The position numbers were made by a program, and so were the translations under genes. Shown here in pieces: positions 49,961 through 59,072 of a DNA stretch of 64,000 bases (the first letter of the stretch is position 1; each line of letters starts with the position of its first letter). Below the pieces are notes generated by a model. The model made no database searches. It was not told the origin of the DNA and saw nothing but the letters and a program-made list of their open reading frames with translations. This stretch comes from Stenotrophomonas hibiscicola ATCC 19867 (GTDB taxonomy: Bacteria > Pseudomonadota > Gammaproteobacteria > Xanthomonadales > Xanthomonadaceae): the NCBI RefSeq assembly GCF_000382065.1, contig NZ_KB907498.1:440714-504713 (forward strand), given 5' to 3'.

Positions 49961-52054
49961 TTACCAGATCACCACGCGCTTGTCGTCGGCACGCACCATT
50001 GCATCGCCGGCCTTGCACTGGAAGGCGGCCGCGAACGAAGGCATGTTCGACGGTGCACCGTTGGCACGGAAGTTGGCCGGCGCATGCGGATCGGTGTTGA
50101 GGCGGACGCGCAGCTCACCATCGGTGAAATTGCGGCGCCACACCGTGGCCCAGTTCATGAAGAAGCGCTGGTCCTGGCTGTGGCCATCGACCTCGACATT
50201 CGCCTTCGGGTCTTCCTTCAGCGCCATCTGCAGCGCGTCATAGGCCACGGTCAGGCCGCCCAGGTCGCCGATGTTCTCGCCCAGGGTCAGCTTGCCCTTC
50301 ACGAACACGCCCGGCACCGACTCATAGCCATCGAACTGTGCGACCAGCTGGTCGGTACGCTCGGTGAAGGCCTTGCGGTCGGCGTCGGTCCACCAGTTGT
50401 CGAAGTTGCCGTTGGCGGCGAACTGGCTGCCCGAGTCGTCGTAGCCGTGCATCATCTCGTGGCCGATGACCGCACCGATGCCGCCGTAGTTCAGTGCCGG
50501 ATCGGCCTTGGCGTCGAAGAACGGCGCCTGCAGGATCGCCGCCGGGAACACGATCTCGTTCTTGGTGGCGTTGTAGTACGCGTTGACGGTCTGCGGGGTC
50601 ATGCCCCACTCGGTCTTGTCCACCGGCTTGCCGATCTTGTCCAGCATGTAGCGGTAGTTGAACGCACGCGCCGCCTGCATGTTGCCCAGGTAGCTGTCGC
50701 CGTTGGTCTGCAGGCCCGCCCAGTCACGCCACTTGTCCGGGTAGCCGATCTTCGGGGTGAAGCTGGCCCACTTCTCCAGTGCCTTCTTCTTGGTTTCTTC
50801 GCCCATCCACGGCAGCTGTTCCAGCCGCGCCTTCAGCGCCTGTGACAGGTTTTCCACCAGGTGCTGCATGGCCACCTTCGACTCGGCCGGGAACACGGCG
50901 TCGACGTACAGCTGGCCCAGGGCCTCACCCATGCCACCGTTGACCGACTCCAGCACGCGCTTCCAGCGCGGCTGCATTTCCTTCTGGCCACGCAGGGTGG
51001 TGCCGTAGAAATCGAAGTTGGCCTTCTCGAACTGGCTGCTCAGGTACGGCGAGGCATCGTCGATGGTGTGGAAGCGCAGGTAGGCCTGCCAGGTACTGGC
51101 CGGCACATCGGCGAGCATCTTGTCCATTTCACCGAAGAAGCCCGGCTGCGCCAGCGAGAACTTCTGTGCGGCTGGCACCTTCAGGGTGTCGAACAGCGCG
51201 GTCCAGCTGAAGTTGGGGGTCAGCTTGTCGGCGTCTGCGGCGCTGAGCGGGTTGTAGCGCTTGGCCGGGTCACGCATTTCGATGCGCGACATCGAGGCCT
51301 TGGCCAGGCGGGTTTCGAAGGCCATCACGGCCTTGGCCTGCTCGGCGGCCTGCGCCGCGTCCACGCCGGACAGGGTCAGCACCTGTGCGATGTAGGCCAC
51401 GTAGGCGTCGCGGATCTTGGCCTGCGCATCGTCGAAGTAGTAGCCCTTCTCCGGCAGGCCCAGGCCGCCCTGGCCGACGTAGGCGATGACGTTGGCCGAA
51501 TCCTTGTAGTCGGCATTGGCGAACAGCGAGAACAGCACGCCCTTGCCCTCGGCCTGGCTGTCGCGCAGGTACCGGGTGATGGCAGCGGTGTCGTTCAGTG
51601 CAGTGATCTTGTCCAGCTGCGGCTGCAGCGGCGCCAGGCCGGCGGCTTCGATCTTGGCTTCGTCGTTGCCGGTCTTCCAGATGTCACCGATCTTGGCTTC
51701 CACCGAACCGGCCTTGGCCTGGCTGGCGGCGGCCTGCTGGACCAGCGCGTGCTGCACTTCCAGCGAGCGCTCACGCAGGATCTCGAAGCTGCCCCAGGTG
51801 GTCTGGTCACCCGGCACCGGGTTGGCCTTCAGCCACTTGCTGTTGACGAAGCCATTGAGGTCGGTACAGGCGGAGATGGACGGATCGAGATCAGCGCTGT
51901 TGAGCGAAATCAGCGGCGTCTTGATCTGCGACAGGTCGAAGGCTGGCTTGGCGTCGGCGCTGGCCGCCGGTGCGGCGTCATTCTTGCCACAGGCCGCCAG
52001 CGAAGCAGCGATGGCGATGGTCAGGCCCAGCGGGACCAGGTTGCGGACGTTCAT
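49961..52054 (-). CDS. M13-family (neprilysin/PepO-like) metallopeptidase lipoprotein
   Basis: A 697-residue peptidase with a lipoprotein signal (IAIAASLAAC). Zinc site VIGHEMMHGYDD (HExxH, near 533) is followed by the third ligand Glu in GENIGDLGGL (near 590). NAYYNATKNEIVFPAAILQAPFF is the substrate-binding NAYY segment, and the C-terminal RVNTDPHAPANFRANG region ends with VRADDKRVVIW. It is a periplasmic or outer-membrane oligopeptidase that degrades small peptides. It is monocistronic with its own terminator. Confidence 0.94.
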   Translation of the reverse strand: MNVRNLVPLGLTIAIAASLAACGKNDAAPAASADAKPAFDLSQIKTPLISLNSADLDPSISACTDLNGFVNSKWLKANPVPGDQTTWGSFEILRERSLEVQHALVQQAAASQAKAGSVEAKIGDIWKTGNDEAKIEAAGLAPLQPQLDKITALNDTAAITRYLRDSQAEGKGVLFSLFANADYKDSANVIAYVGQGGLGLPEKGYYFDDAQAKIRDAYVAYIAQVLTLSGVDAAQAAEQAKAVMAFETRLAKASMSRIEMRDPAKRYNPLSAADADKLTPNFSWTALFDTLKVPAAQKFSLAQPGFFGEMDKMLADVPASTWQAYLRFHTIDDASPYLSSQFEKANFDFYGTTLRGQKEMQPRWKRVLESVNGGMGEALGQLYVDAVFPAESKVAMQHLVENLSQALKARLEQLPWMGEETKKKALEKWASFTPKIGYPDKWRDWAGLQTNGDSYLGNMQAARAFNYRYMLDKIGKPVDKTEWGMTPQTVNAYYNATKNEIVFPAAILQAPFFDAKADPALNYGGIGAVIGHEMMHGYDDSGSQFAANGNFDNWWTDADRKAFTERTDQLVAQFDGYESVPGVFVKGKLTLGENIGDLGGLTVAYDALQMALKEDPKANVEVDGHSQDQRFFMNWATVWRRNFTDGELRVRLNTDPHAPANFRANGAPSNMPSFAAAFQCKAGDAMVRADDKRVVIW

Positions 52055-52135
52055 GAGGCTCTCCTGCGGGTAATTTCACAGGGTAGCCGGGGGCGTGAGG
52101 TTGGGGACCGGCCAAAGGTCACAGAGCGTCCTTCT

Positions 52136-52227
52136 GTAGAGTCGAGCCATGCTCGACTGCTCTCCGTTCCGGGTTCATGCTTCGTGCGGCAAAAGCCCAA
52201 AGCAGCCGAGCGTGGACTCGGCTCTAC
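52136..52227. repeat. SMAG dimer (GTAGAGTCGAGCC / GGCTCTAC)
   Basis: Unequal pair: GTAGAGTCGAGCCATGC on the left and the reverse complement of GTAGAGCCGAGTCCACG on the right, separated by about 45 bases, upstream of the M13 gene and downstream of gpmA. Confidence 0.85.
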
Positions 52228-52233
52228 AAAAGC

Positions 52234-52256
52234 GAAGGCCGGCTTGCGCCGGCCTT
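52234..52256 (-). terminator. Intrinsic terminator of gpmA
   Basis: Hairpin GAAGGCCGGC-TTG-CGCCGGCCTTC, located 8 bases beyond the gpmA stop codon. On the minus strand it is followed by GCTTTTG. Confidence 0.85.
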
Positions 52257-52263
52257 CTGCTTC

Positions 52264-53013
52264 TTATTTCGCCTTGCCCTGGTTGGCCACGGCTTCGGCG
52301 GCCTTGCGCGCCGCTTCCGGGTCGCCCAGGTAGCGGAACGACTGCACGGTCAGGTCATCGTTCAGTTCGAACAGCAGCGGGATGCCGGTCGGGATGTTCA
52401 GCTCGAGGATTTCCTCGCGCGAGACATTGTTGAGGTACTTGTACAGCGCGCGCAGCGAGTTGCCGTGGGCGGTGACCAGCACGGTCTTGCCGTCCTTCAG
52501 CTGCGGGGCGATGGCGTCGTGCCAGTACGGCAGCACGCGATCCAGGGTGGTGGCCAGCGACTCGGTGCCCGGCAGCGCGTTGCGGTCCAGACCGGCGTAA
52601 CGGCGGTCATGGATCGGGTGGCCCGGATCTTCCAGTTCCATCGGCGGCGGCGGGATGTCGTACGAACGACGCCACACCTTGACCTGCTCCTCGCCGTGCT
52701 TGGCCGCGGTCTCGGCCTTGTCCAGGCCCTGCAGGCCGCCGTAGTGGCGCTCATTGAGGCGCCAGGACTTGTTCACCGGCAGCCAGTCCTGCTCCAGCTC
52801 GGCCAGCGCACCCTGCAGGGTGTGGATGGCGCGCTTGAGCACCGAGGTGTGCGCAACGTCGAACTGCAGGCCTTCCTCGCGCATCAGGCGACCGGCGGCG
52901 GCCGCTTCGCGACGCCCCTGCTCGGTCAGGTCAACATCGACCCAGCCGGTGAAGCGGTTGTCCAGGTTCCACTGGCTCTGGCCATGGCGCAACAGTACGA
53001 GTCTACGGGTCAC
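52264..53013 (-). CDS. gpmA: 2,3-bisphosphoglycerate-dependent phosphoglycerate mutase
   Basis: A 249-residue glycolytic enzyme interconverting 2- and 3-phosphoglycerate in the cytoplasm. The phosphohistidine motif is [20 protein letters not shown], and the second catalytic His is in [35 protein letters not shown] and DRRYAGLD are conserved family segments. The length is identical to the E. coli enzyme. It is a single gene. Confidence 0.97.
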   Translation of the reverse strand: MTRRLVLLRHGQSQWNLDNRFTGWVDVDLTEQGRREAAAAGRLMREEGLQFDVAHTSVLKRAIHTLQGALAELEQDWLPVNKSWRLNERHYGGLQGLDKAETAAKHGEEQVKVWRRSYDIPPPPMELEDPGHPIHDRRYAGLDRNALPGTESLATTLDRVLPYWHDAIAPQLKDGKTVLVTAHGNSLRALYKYLNNVSREEILELNIPTGIPLLFELNDDLTVQSFRYLGDPEAARKAAEAVANQGKAK

Positions 53014-53106
53014 TGCAGGGTCTCCAACGCGAGGATAGGCAGGCCGCCATTGTAGCCCGGCCGCCGCTCACCGGGCCGTGGCGCCGCCCGTGCGATGCTG
53101 TGACCC

Positions 53107-53781
53107 ATGAATACGGTGATCGATCCCGGGCGCTGGGAAGGCAGCGTCGCTGCCGCCCGTGCGCAGCAGCTGCAACTGGCGGGCCGCGTGGAGCACCAGG
53201 ACCGCCTGCCACGCAGCGTGCGCTGGCTGGCCGGGATGGATGTCGGCTTCGAAGACAACGGCGCCATCACCCGCGCCGCGGCGGTACTGCTGGATGCAAA
53301 GACGCTGCAGCCCGTGGCGCAGGAGATCGCGCGGGTTCCCACACTGATGCCCTATATCCCGGGCCTGCTCAGCTTCCGCGAGCTGCCGGCATTGCTGGCC
53401 GCACTGGCACTGCTGCCACGAACGCCGGACCTGGTGTTCGTCGATGGCCACGGCATCAGCCATCCGCGCCGGCTTGGCGTCGCCGCGCATCTTGGCGTGG
53501 TCACCGATCTGCCGAGCATCGGCGTGGCGAAATCGAAACTGGTGGGAAGGTTCGTCGAACCGGGCGCCGAAGCTGGTGCGCATACACCGCTGCTGGATGG
53601 CGACGAGCAACTGGGCTGGGTGCTGCGCAGCAAGGTGCGCTGCAAGCCGCTGTTCGTGGCCGGTGGCCATCGGGTCAGTGCCGACACCGCGCTGGGCTGG
53701 GTGCAGCACACCCTGCGTGGCTATCGGCTTCCGGAGCCAACCCGGCTGGCGGATCGGCTGGCCTCGCGGCGGGACGAATGA
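53107..53781 (+). CDS. nfi: Endonuclease V (deoxyinosine 3'-endonuclease)
   Basis: A 224-residue DNA repair nuclease that nicks near hypoxanthine (deaminated adenine). Motifs are LAGMDVGFE (first catalytic Asp), [23 protein letters not shown] (Tyr wedge and catalytic Glu) and [22 protein letters not shown] (second Asp). The ending [11 protein letters not shown] and ISTDTALGWV-like [13 protein letters not shown] are also conserved. No ribosome site lies upstream; a GATGCT hexamer 7 bases before the ATG suggests a leaderless start. It is divergent from gpmA. Confidence 0.95.
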   Translation: MNTVIDPGRWEGSVAAARAQQLQLAGRVEHQDRLPRSVRWLAGMDVGFEDNGAITRAAAVLLDAKTLQPVAQEIARVPTLMPYIPGLLSFRELPALLAALALLPRTPDLVFVDGHGISHPRRLGVAAHLGVVTDLPSIGVAKSKLVGRFVEPGAEAGAHTPLLDGDEQLGWVLRSKVRCKPLFVAGGHRVSADTALGWVQHTLRGYRLPEPTRLADRLASRRDE

Positions 53782-53833
53782 CCTTCGCTGCTCTGGACGG
53801 AGGCAGCCTGCGCGGTCGTGTCGGGACGATTGG

Positions 53834-53921
53834 GTAGAGTCTACTGTCAGTTGACTATCGCGCGCAGCGCGGGCTTCGTCGCAGCCTCGCGGGAGAGCAG
53901 TCGGCTAATAGTCGACTCTAC
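53834..53921. repeat. SMAG composite with conserved core (GTAGAGTC type, copy 2)
   Basis: Facing GTAGAGTCTACTG and AGTCGACTCTAC ends around the core ATCGCGCGCAGCGCGGG. It lies between nfi and the 3' end of the CDF gene. Confidence 0.88.
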
Positions 53922-53988
53922 CAGGGCGGTTTCGCCCCGTCGATTTCGACCAGCCGGTTTCACCCAGCCGGCGTCTCTCTTATGCCAT

Positions 53989-54969
53989 TCAACGATGCAC
54001 GTGGCCACGATGGCCCTGCGCGTCCTCGCCATGGTCGTGGCCCTCGTGGCCCTCGTGTCCGCCGCCCTTGGCCGGCGCCGGCCCGCCACAGGCTTCGCCA
54101 CAATGGTCCGCTTCAATCTGCAGTGTCACGTGCTCGATACCGAAGTCATCGTGCAGGCGCCCGCTCAGCTCACGGCGCAGCGCATCGGCATCGGTGCCGT
54201 CGCGCATCACGACATGCGCGGTCAGCGCCGGCGTGCTGGAGGCCAGCGCCCACACGTGCAGGTCATGCACGTCCATTACCGCGGCATGGCTGGACAGGCT
54301 GTCGCGCACCTTGGCCACGTCCATGCCCTTGGGCACGCCTTCCAGCAGCACGTTGATCGCCTCGCGCATCAGCACCCAGGTGCGCGGCAATACCCACAGG
54401 CCGATCAGCACCGCCAGGATCGGATCGATCGGCTTCCAGCCGGTGAACTGGATCAGCACCGCACCCGCAATCACCGCCACCGAGCCGAGCATGTCGGCCC
54501 ATACTTCCAGGTAGGCGCCCTTCACGTTGAGGCTCTCGCCACTGCCCGCCTGCAGCAGGCGCATCGAGATCAGGTTGATGACCAGGCCCGCCGCAGCAAT
54601 CACCAGCATGCCGGAGGAGGCGATCTCCTGCGGCTGGCGGAAACGGCCGACCGCCTCCCACAGGATGTAGGCGGCGACCACGAACAGCATGGCACCGTTG
54701 ATCATCGCGCCCAGCGCTTCCAGGCGTGCATAGCCGTAGGTGCGGCGCGCGTCGGGCGGGCGCCGGCTCAGCCGCACCGCCACCAGCGCGATCATCAGCG
54801 CCAATGCATCGGTAGCCATGTGCGCGGCATCGGACAGCAGCGCCAGGCTGTTGGTCCAGAACGCGCCCACCACTTCGACGACGAGGAAGGTGGTGGTCAG
54901 GCCGAGTGCCCACCACAGGGGTTTCTCGTGGCGGATCTGGGATGGCAGGTGGTCGTGGTCGTGGCCCAT
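53989..54969 (-). CDS. Cation diffusion facilitator (CzcD/ZitB-like zinc exporter)
   Basis: A 326-residue six-helix CDF exporter with a His-rich start (MGHDHDHLP) and His-rich tail (GHEGHEGHDHGEDAQGHRGHVH). The TM2 metal site is SLALLSDAAHMATDAL. The TM5 site reads LEVWADMLGSVAVI: Asp is kept, but the His of the YiiP/ZitB HxxxD motif is replaced by Glu, a variant that may affect ion choice. The C-terminal cytoplasmic domain (VMDVHDLHVWALASSTPALTAHVV) follows. It exports zinc, possibly also cobalt or cadmium. An AT-rich palindrome lies 62 bases upstream. Confidence 0.92.
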   Translation of the reverse strand: MGHDHDHLPSQIRHEKPLWWALGLTTTFLVVEVVGAFWTNSLALLSDAAHMATDALALMIALVAVRLSRRPPDARRTYGYARLEALGAMINGAMLFVVAAYILWEAVGRFRQPQEIASSGMLVIAAAGLVINLISMRLLQAGSGESLNVKGAYLEVWADMLGSVAVIAGAVLIQFTGWKPIDPILAVLIGLWVLPRTWVLMREAINVLLEGVPKGMDVAKVRDSLSSHAAVMDVHDLHVWALASSTPALTAHVVMRDGTDADALRRELSGRLHDDFGIEHVTLQIEADHCGEACGGPAPAKGGGHEGHEGHDHGEDAQGHRGHVHR

Positions 54970-55030
54970 GGCAACAGCTCCTTTGCGATGCGGTGCAGGC
55001 TACGCGGTGCCGGCGGGGGAGACTATTACG

Positions 55031-55043
55031 ATGTTTATAACAT
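55031..55043. promoter_or_regulatory. AT-rich palindrome upstream of the CDF zinc exporter gene
   Basis: ATGTTTATAACAT (ATGTT/AACAT arms around three bases) is the only AT-rich block in the gap between the receptor gene and the CDF gene. Read on the minus strand it contains ATGTTATA, which also occurs in the candidate Zur operator at 29531-29552. It may therefore bind Zur or another metal regulator. Confidence 0.45.
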
Positions 55044-55056
55044 TGCAGGCCACACG

Positions 55057-55087
55057 AGCCCTCGCCGGGCATGGCCCGGCGAGGGCT
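55057..55087. terminator. Perfect SMAG-like hairpin at the 3' end of the FepA-like gene
   Basis: AGCCCTCGCCGGGC-ATG-GCCCGGCGAGGGCT, a 14-bp perfect stem with a 3-base loop, 23 bases beyond the receptor stop codon. It has no T-run, so it is more likely a REP-type mRNA end than a classic terminator. Confidence 0.7.
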
Positions 55088-55109
55088 GCAGACCGACGAC
55101 CGCCTGCGG

Positions 55110-57359
55110 TCAGAAGCCGAAGCGCAGGCTGGCCCAGTATGCGCGGCCCGGCTCGTTATAGGTCGCCGCCCCGGCATCGCTGCTGTTGGCCTCGCGGAAC
55201 AAGCGCTTGTCGGCCAGATTGTTCACTCCGAAACCGAAGCTGACCGTCTCGGTCACCTTGTAGCGCGCGCTCACGCCCCAGATGTTGTACGCGCCACGAT
55301 CCTGCAGCGCGATCGATGCATCGCAGCTGCCAGTGCAGCGCGGGTCGTTGTTGATGTTGGTCGTGGCCGGTTCCTGCCTGCCGTAGAAGGTGCCGGTCAG
55401 CAACACGGACAGCCTGTCGGTGGCCTGCCAGTCCAGCATGGTGTTGATCGTGTACTTCGGAATCACCGACAACGGCTGGTGCGTGGTCTTGTTCTCGTTT
55501 TCCACCATGTAGGTGAAGTTGTTGCTCCACTTCAGGCGGTTGCCCTGCTCGCCCAGCAGCGGAATGACCAGGTTGCCTTCCAGCCCCTGCACGATCGCCT
55601 TCGGCGCGTTCTCCCAGCGGAAGATGCGGCCCTTGGTGTCGGCGGTCAGCCCGATCTGGGTGTATCCGGCCTGGATCTTGTCCTTGTAATCGTTGTGGAA
55701 GTAGGTCAACGACGCCTGCCAGCCGCTCTGCGGTGCCCACTCGATGCCCAGTTCCTTGTTCAGGCTGGTTTCCGCCTTCAGGTCCGCGTTGCCGCGCATG
55801 TAGCAACCGGCGCCCAGGCTCGGCAGCGCATTGGGGCAGCCGTTGCCGCGGGTGTAGTAGAGATAGTCCGGATTCGACTGGTACAGGTTCGGCGCCTTGA
55901 ACGCGCGGGCAATGCCGCCCTTCACCACCCAGTCGCTGTTGATGCGGAACTGCGCATTGAAGCTGGGGCTGGTGTTGTTGCCGAACTGGCTGTGGTGGTC
56001 GAAGCGCAGGCCCGGGGTAACGATCCAGCGCTCGCCCAGGTAGATGTTGTCTTCCACGAACGCCGCCGTGGTCTGCGCGTCGGCCTTGCCCCGCGCACGG
56101 TCGGCCGACAACCCTGGAATACCGCCGCCGCTGCTGCTGGACTGGCTCATCGAATACGGATCGGTCAGGCGGCTGTCCAGGTATTCAAAGCCGAGCGTCC
56201 AGATGTTCTCTGCGCCGCCCAGCGCGGTCGGGAAGCTCACTTCGCCATCCAGCTGGTAGTTGCGCAGGCGCGAGGTAGACCAGTCGGTGCCGTTGAAGCT
56301 GCCTTCCGGGCCACCGGCCAGGCCTTCATTGATGCGCGAGTTGTTGACCGCCTCGACTGCGGCCGTCACCCGCGAAGTGACATCACCCCAACGGCCGCGG
56401 TGGGTGACCGCACCGGTGTTGCGGTACATGCGGTTGGTCTCCGCTTCGCCCTCGGCCAGTGCCGCCAGATCGACGCCGGTCGAGGTACCGGTGGTGCTGA
56501 CGGCGCGGTCGCCGGCGTAGATGTTGCCCTGGCGGCTGGTGCCGGCTTCGAACTCCACCACCTGGTTGGCGGTCACGTCCCAGCGCAGCAGCGCGTTGAC
56601 GTCGCGGTTCTTGACACCCTCGCGGCCGGCTGGCGGCACCGCGTTCGGATTCGTCGCGTACCGGCGATTGAGGTCCAGCGAATCGGCGTCGGTCCTGTTG
56701 AGATTGCCGTACAGGCGGAACGACAGGGTATCGGTCATCGGCCCGCTGAGCTGCAGGCCGACGCGCTCGCTGCCCCCTTCGGCACTGTGCTCGGGCACCA
56801 ACCCAAACAGGTCGACCGCACCGGTCAGATCGCCGGTCGGGTGCTTGGTGATGATGTTGACCACGCCGCCGGACGCACCGGAGCCGTAGCGTGCCGCCGC
56901 CGGGCCGCGCAGCACTTCGATGCGCTCGATCATTTCCGCCGGGACCCAGTTGGTATCGCCGCGGGTATTGCGCTCGCCGCTGCGCCCCATGCGCACGGCA
57001 TCACGGGCACCGACGCGCTTGCCGTCGACCAGGATAAGGGTGTTTTCCGGGCCCATGCCACGCAGGTCGATCTGGCGGTTGTTGCCGTACTGGCCCGAGG
57101 CGCTGTTGCCGGTCAGGTTGACGCCCGGCATGGTGCGCAGCAGTTCGGCGATGTCGTTGGCCGGCGGGCGCCTGGCGATGTCCTCGGCGGTGATGGTCGA
57201 GGTACCCAGCGCCTGGCGCGCGATCTGCGAGGCGGTGACGTGCACCGTGTCGATATCGGTGGCGTCGGTCTCGGCCCGGGCGGCCAGGGCGCTGCCCGCC
57301 AGCAGGGCGGCAACGGCAAGCGCCAGCGGGCGCGGCGAGAGGACAACGGCAGGAGACAT
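55110..57359 (-). CDS. TonB-dependent siderophore receptor (FepA/PfeA/BfrA type)
   Basis: A 749-residue outer-membrane receptor. It has a signal peptide, a TonB-box region (IDTVHVTASQIARQALG) and a plug with ELLRTMPGVNLTGNSASGQYGNNRQIDLRGMGPENTLILVDGKRV. RIEVLRGPAAARYGSGASGGVVNIITK follows, then a barrel ending GRAYWASLRFGF (terminal Phe). The RGMGPENTLILVDGKRV plug segment is characteristic of enterobactin-type receptors (FepA, PfeA). A candidate Fur box lies upstream, consistent with iron-repressed ferric-siderophore uptake; the exact siderophore is unknown. Confidence 0.92.
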   Translation of the reverse strand: MSPAVVLSPRPLALAVAALLAGSALAARAETDATDIDTVHVTASQIARQALGTSTITAEDIARRPPANDIAELLRTMPGVNLTGNSASGQYGNNRQIDLRGMGPENTLILVDGKRVGARDAVRMGRSGERNTRGDTNWVPAEMIERIEVLRGPAAARYGSGASGGVVNIITKHPTGDLTGAVDLFGLVPEHSAEGGSERVGLQLSGPMTDTLSFRLYGNLNRTDADSLDLNRRYATNPNAVPPAGREGVKNRDVNALLRWDVTANQVVEFEAGTSRQGNIYAGDRAVSTTGTSTGVDLAALAEGEAETNRMYRNTGAVTHRGRWGDVTSRVTAAVEAVNNSRINEGLAGGPEGSFNGTDWSTSRLRNYQLDGEVSFPTALGGAENIWTLGFEYLDSRLTDPYSMSQSSSSGGGIPGLSADRARGKADAQTTAAFVEDNIYLGERWIVTPGLRFDHHSQFGNNTSPSFNAQFRINSDWVVKGGIARAFKAPNLYQSNPDYLYYTRGNGCPNALPSLGAGCYMRGNADLKAETSLNKELGIEWAPQSGWQASLTYFHNDYKDKIQAGYTQIGLTADTKGRIFRWENAPKAIVQGLEGNLVIPLLGEQGNRLKWSNNFTYMVENENKTTHQPLSVIPKYTINTMLDWQATDRLSVLLTGTFYGRQEPATTNINNDPRCTGSCDASIALQDRGAYNIWGVSARYKVTETVSFGFGVNNLADKRLFREANSSDAGAATYNEPGRAYWASLRFGF

Positions 57360-57479
57360 GATCTGGACCTTCTGGCAGGGCTACGGGGCCTCTGGCAATG
57401 GGCTTGAGGCAACGACAAGGGGGAGGCGGAGCGTCGCTGCAGTCGCCTGCGGCCCGATCCGTGCGTACATTCTCCCATC

Positions 57480-57498
57480 AATGCGAGTGATTCTCAAA
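57480..57498 (-). promoter_or_regulatory. Candidate Fur box of the siderophore receptor gene
   Basis: On the minus strand TTTGAGAATCACTCGCATT resembles the Fur consensus in high-GC gammaproteobacteria (AATGAGAATNATTCGCATT), with both hexamer cores GAGAAT and TCGCAT kept. It lies about 120 bases upstream of the receptor start. Confidence 0.6.
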
Positions 57499-57645
57499 TG
57501 CGTTCACTCATTGCCGCAGGGGCACGGATGTGCTTTGCGCACCGTGCAACGCTGCACCGCGCGTAAACTGGCCGGCTAACCCGCCATCAACCGCACGCCG
57601 CCACGGCCGATACCCGTGGTTTGCCGTACGCAGTCAGAGATCGAC

Positions 57646-59061
57646 GTGGAAACACCGCAACTGGACGATGCCAGCCAGCCGCTGGCCGAAGCCTGGCAGC
57701 ACTGCCTGCAACAGGCTGGCCCTGCCGCCACCGCGCTGCTCAAGGCCGCTGCCACCGATGCCCCAGCCGTGCTGGCACAGCGCTTTTACGAAGTGCTGCT
57801 GCAGGACGGGCGTGCACGCCGCTTCCTGTCCCACGACCAGGTCAAGCAGCGCCTGCAGCCGGCCATGCAGCGCTGGCTGGTGCAACTGCTGACCACTGAT
57901 CGCGACAGGATCGCCAGTGCCGTGGCCTCGCAACGGGTGATCGGCGATGTGCATGCCCGGGTCGGCATTCCGGTCGACCTGGTCACCCGCGGCGCGCGCG
58001 TGCTCAAGCACGAGCTGTTCGTGCGCCTGCGCGACGACGCACCCGACAGTGCCACCGCGTTCGCCGCCATCGACTGCCTCAGCGCGATCATGGACATCGC
58101 CATGGAAGGCATGACCCTGGCCTACACCCATGCGCGCGAACGATCCACCCGTGCCGATGCGGCCTACCGGTTGTTCTCGCTGGTGCAGAACGTCAGCACC
58201 GAGCGCGAGCGCCAGCGCGCCCTGCTGCTGGACTGGGAAAACGCACTGCTGTACGCACTGGCCGGCCACGTGCAGGCCGGCGAAAGCGCCAGCCTGGCGA
58301 CCTCGGAATTCGGCCTGTGGTTCACCCACAAGGGCATCCCCAGCTTCGGCGAGAGCAGCGAAACCCAGCAGGTCGGCCAGCTGATGGCCCGCATCGACGG
58401 GAACCTGCAACAGGCAAGCAACGATGCCCCGGCGCAGCGGCTGGCGGTGCTGCCGGCCATCCGCGAGGATCTGGCCGCCATCCGCACCCTGATGACCCTG
58501 CTGTTCGAGCGCATCGGCGAACTGGATGCCGGCAGCGATGCGCTGACCAACCTGCTCAACCGCCGGTTCCTGCCGACCGTGCTGCGCCGGGAAATCGAGC
58601 TGGCCACGCGCAACGGCACGCCGTTCTCGCTGCTGCTGCTCGACCTGGATCACTTCAAGGCGATCAACGACGGCCACGGCCACGATGCCGGCGACCGCGC
58701 GTTGCAGCACGTGGCCGGCCTGCTCGGCCAACTCACGCGGGGCAGCGACTACCTGTTCCGCTATGGCGGCGAAGAATTCGTGGTGGTGCTGGTGGCCGCC
58801 AGCGAGTCACAGGCCTCGGTGATCGCCGAGAGCCTGCGCCGGCAGATCGCACAATCACCGGTAGCACTAGCCAATGGCCAGGTGCTGGAGCTGACCGCCA
58901 GCATCGGCGTGGCCGGTCACGATGGTCATCCGGACTACGAACGGTTGATGGCACGTGCCGACGCGGCGATGTACGAGGCCAAGCGCAGCGGCCGCAACCG
59001 CGTGGTGGTGGCCAGCGCGGACCTGCAGGAAGCCCCGGGGCGGCGTGCACTGCAGCGATGA
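57646..59061 (+). CDS. dosC: Globin-coupled diguanylate cyclase (DosC-like)
   Basis: A 471-residue heme sensor cyclase, collinear with E. coli DosC (460 residues). The globin sensor (residues ~1-155) has RFLSHDQVKQRLQPAMQRWLVQLL and proximal His in DVHARVGIPVDLVTRGARVL. The middle segment includes YRLFSLVQNVSTERERQRALLLDWENALLYAL and FGLWFTHKGIPSFG. The GGDEF domain has LTNLLNRRFLPTVLRREI, an RGSD I-site and active GGEEF. It should make c-di-GMP under oxygen control. The start is uncertain: GTG 57646 (chosen, AGAGA upstream) or GTG 57616. DosP, its partner in E. coli, is not present. Confidence 0.92.
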   Translation: METPQLDDASQPLAEAWQHCLQQAGPAATALLKAAATDAPAVLAQRFYEVLLQDGRARRFLSHDQVKQRLQPAMQRWLVQLLTTDRDRIASAVASQRVIGDVHARVGIPVDLVTRGARVLKHELFVRLRDDAPDSATAFAAIDCLSAIMDIAMEGMTLAYTHARERSTRADAAYRLFSLVQNVSTERERQRALLLDWENALLYALAGHVQAGESASLATSEFGLWFTHKGIPSFGESSETQQVGQLMARIDGNLQQASNDAPAQRLAVLPAIREDLAAIRTLMTLLFERIGELDAGSDALTNLLNRRFLPTVLRREIELATRNGTPFSLLLLDLDHFKAINDGHGHDAGDRALQHVAGLLGQLTRGSDYLFRYGGEEFVVVLVAASESQASVIAESLRRQIAQSPVALANGQVLELTASIGVAGHDGHPDYERLMARADAAMYEAKRSGRNRVVVASADLQEAPGRRALQR

Positions 59062-59072
59062 CGACAGGACAG

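Noticed and set aside
55071..57407. A 778-codon open frame antisense to the siderophore receptor
   Set aside because: It covers the whole receptor gene in reverse, has no recognisable motif and no ribosome site. It is a shadow frame.
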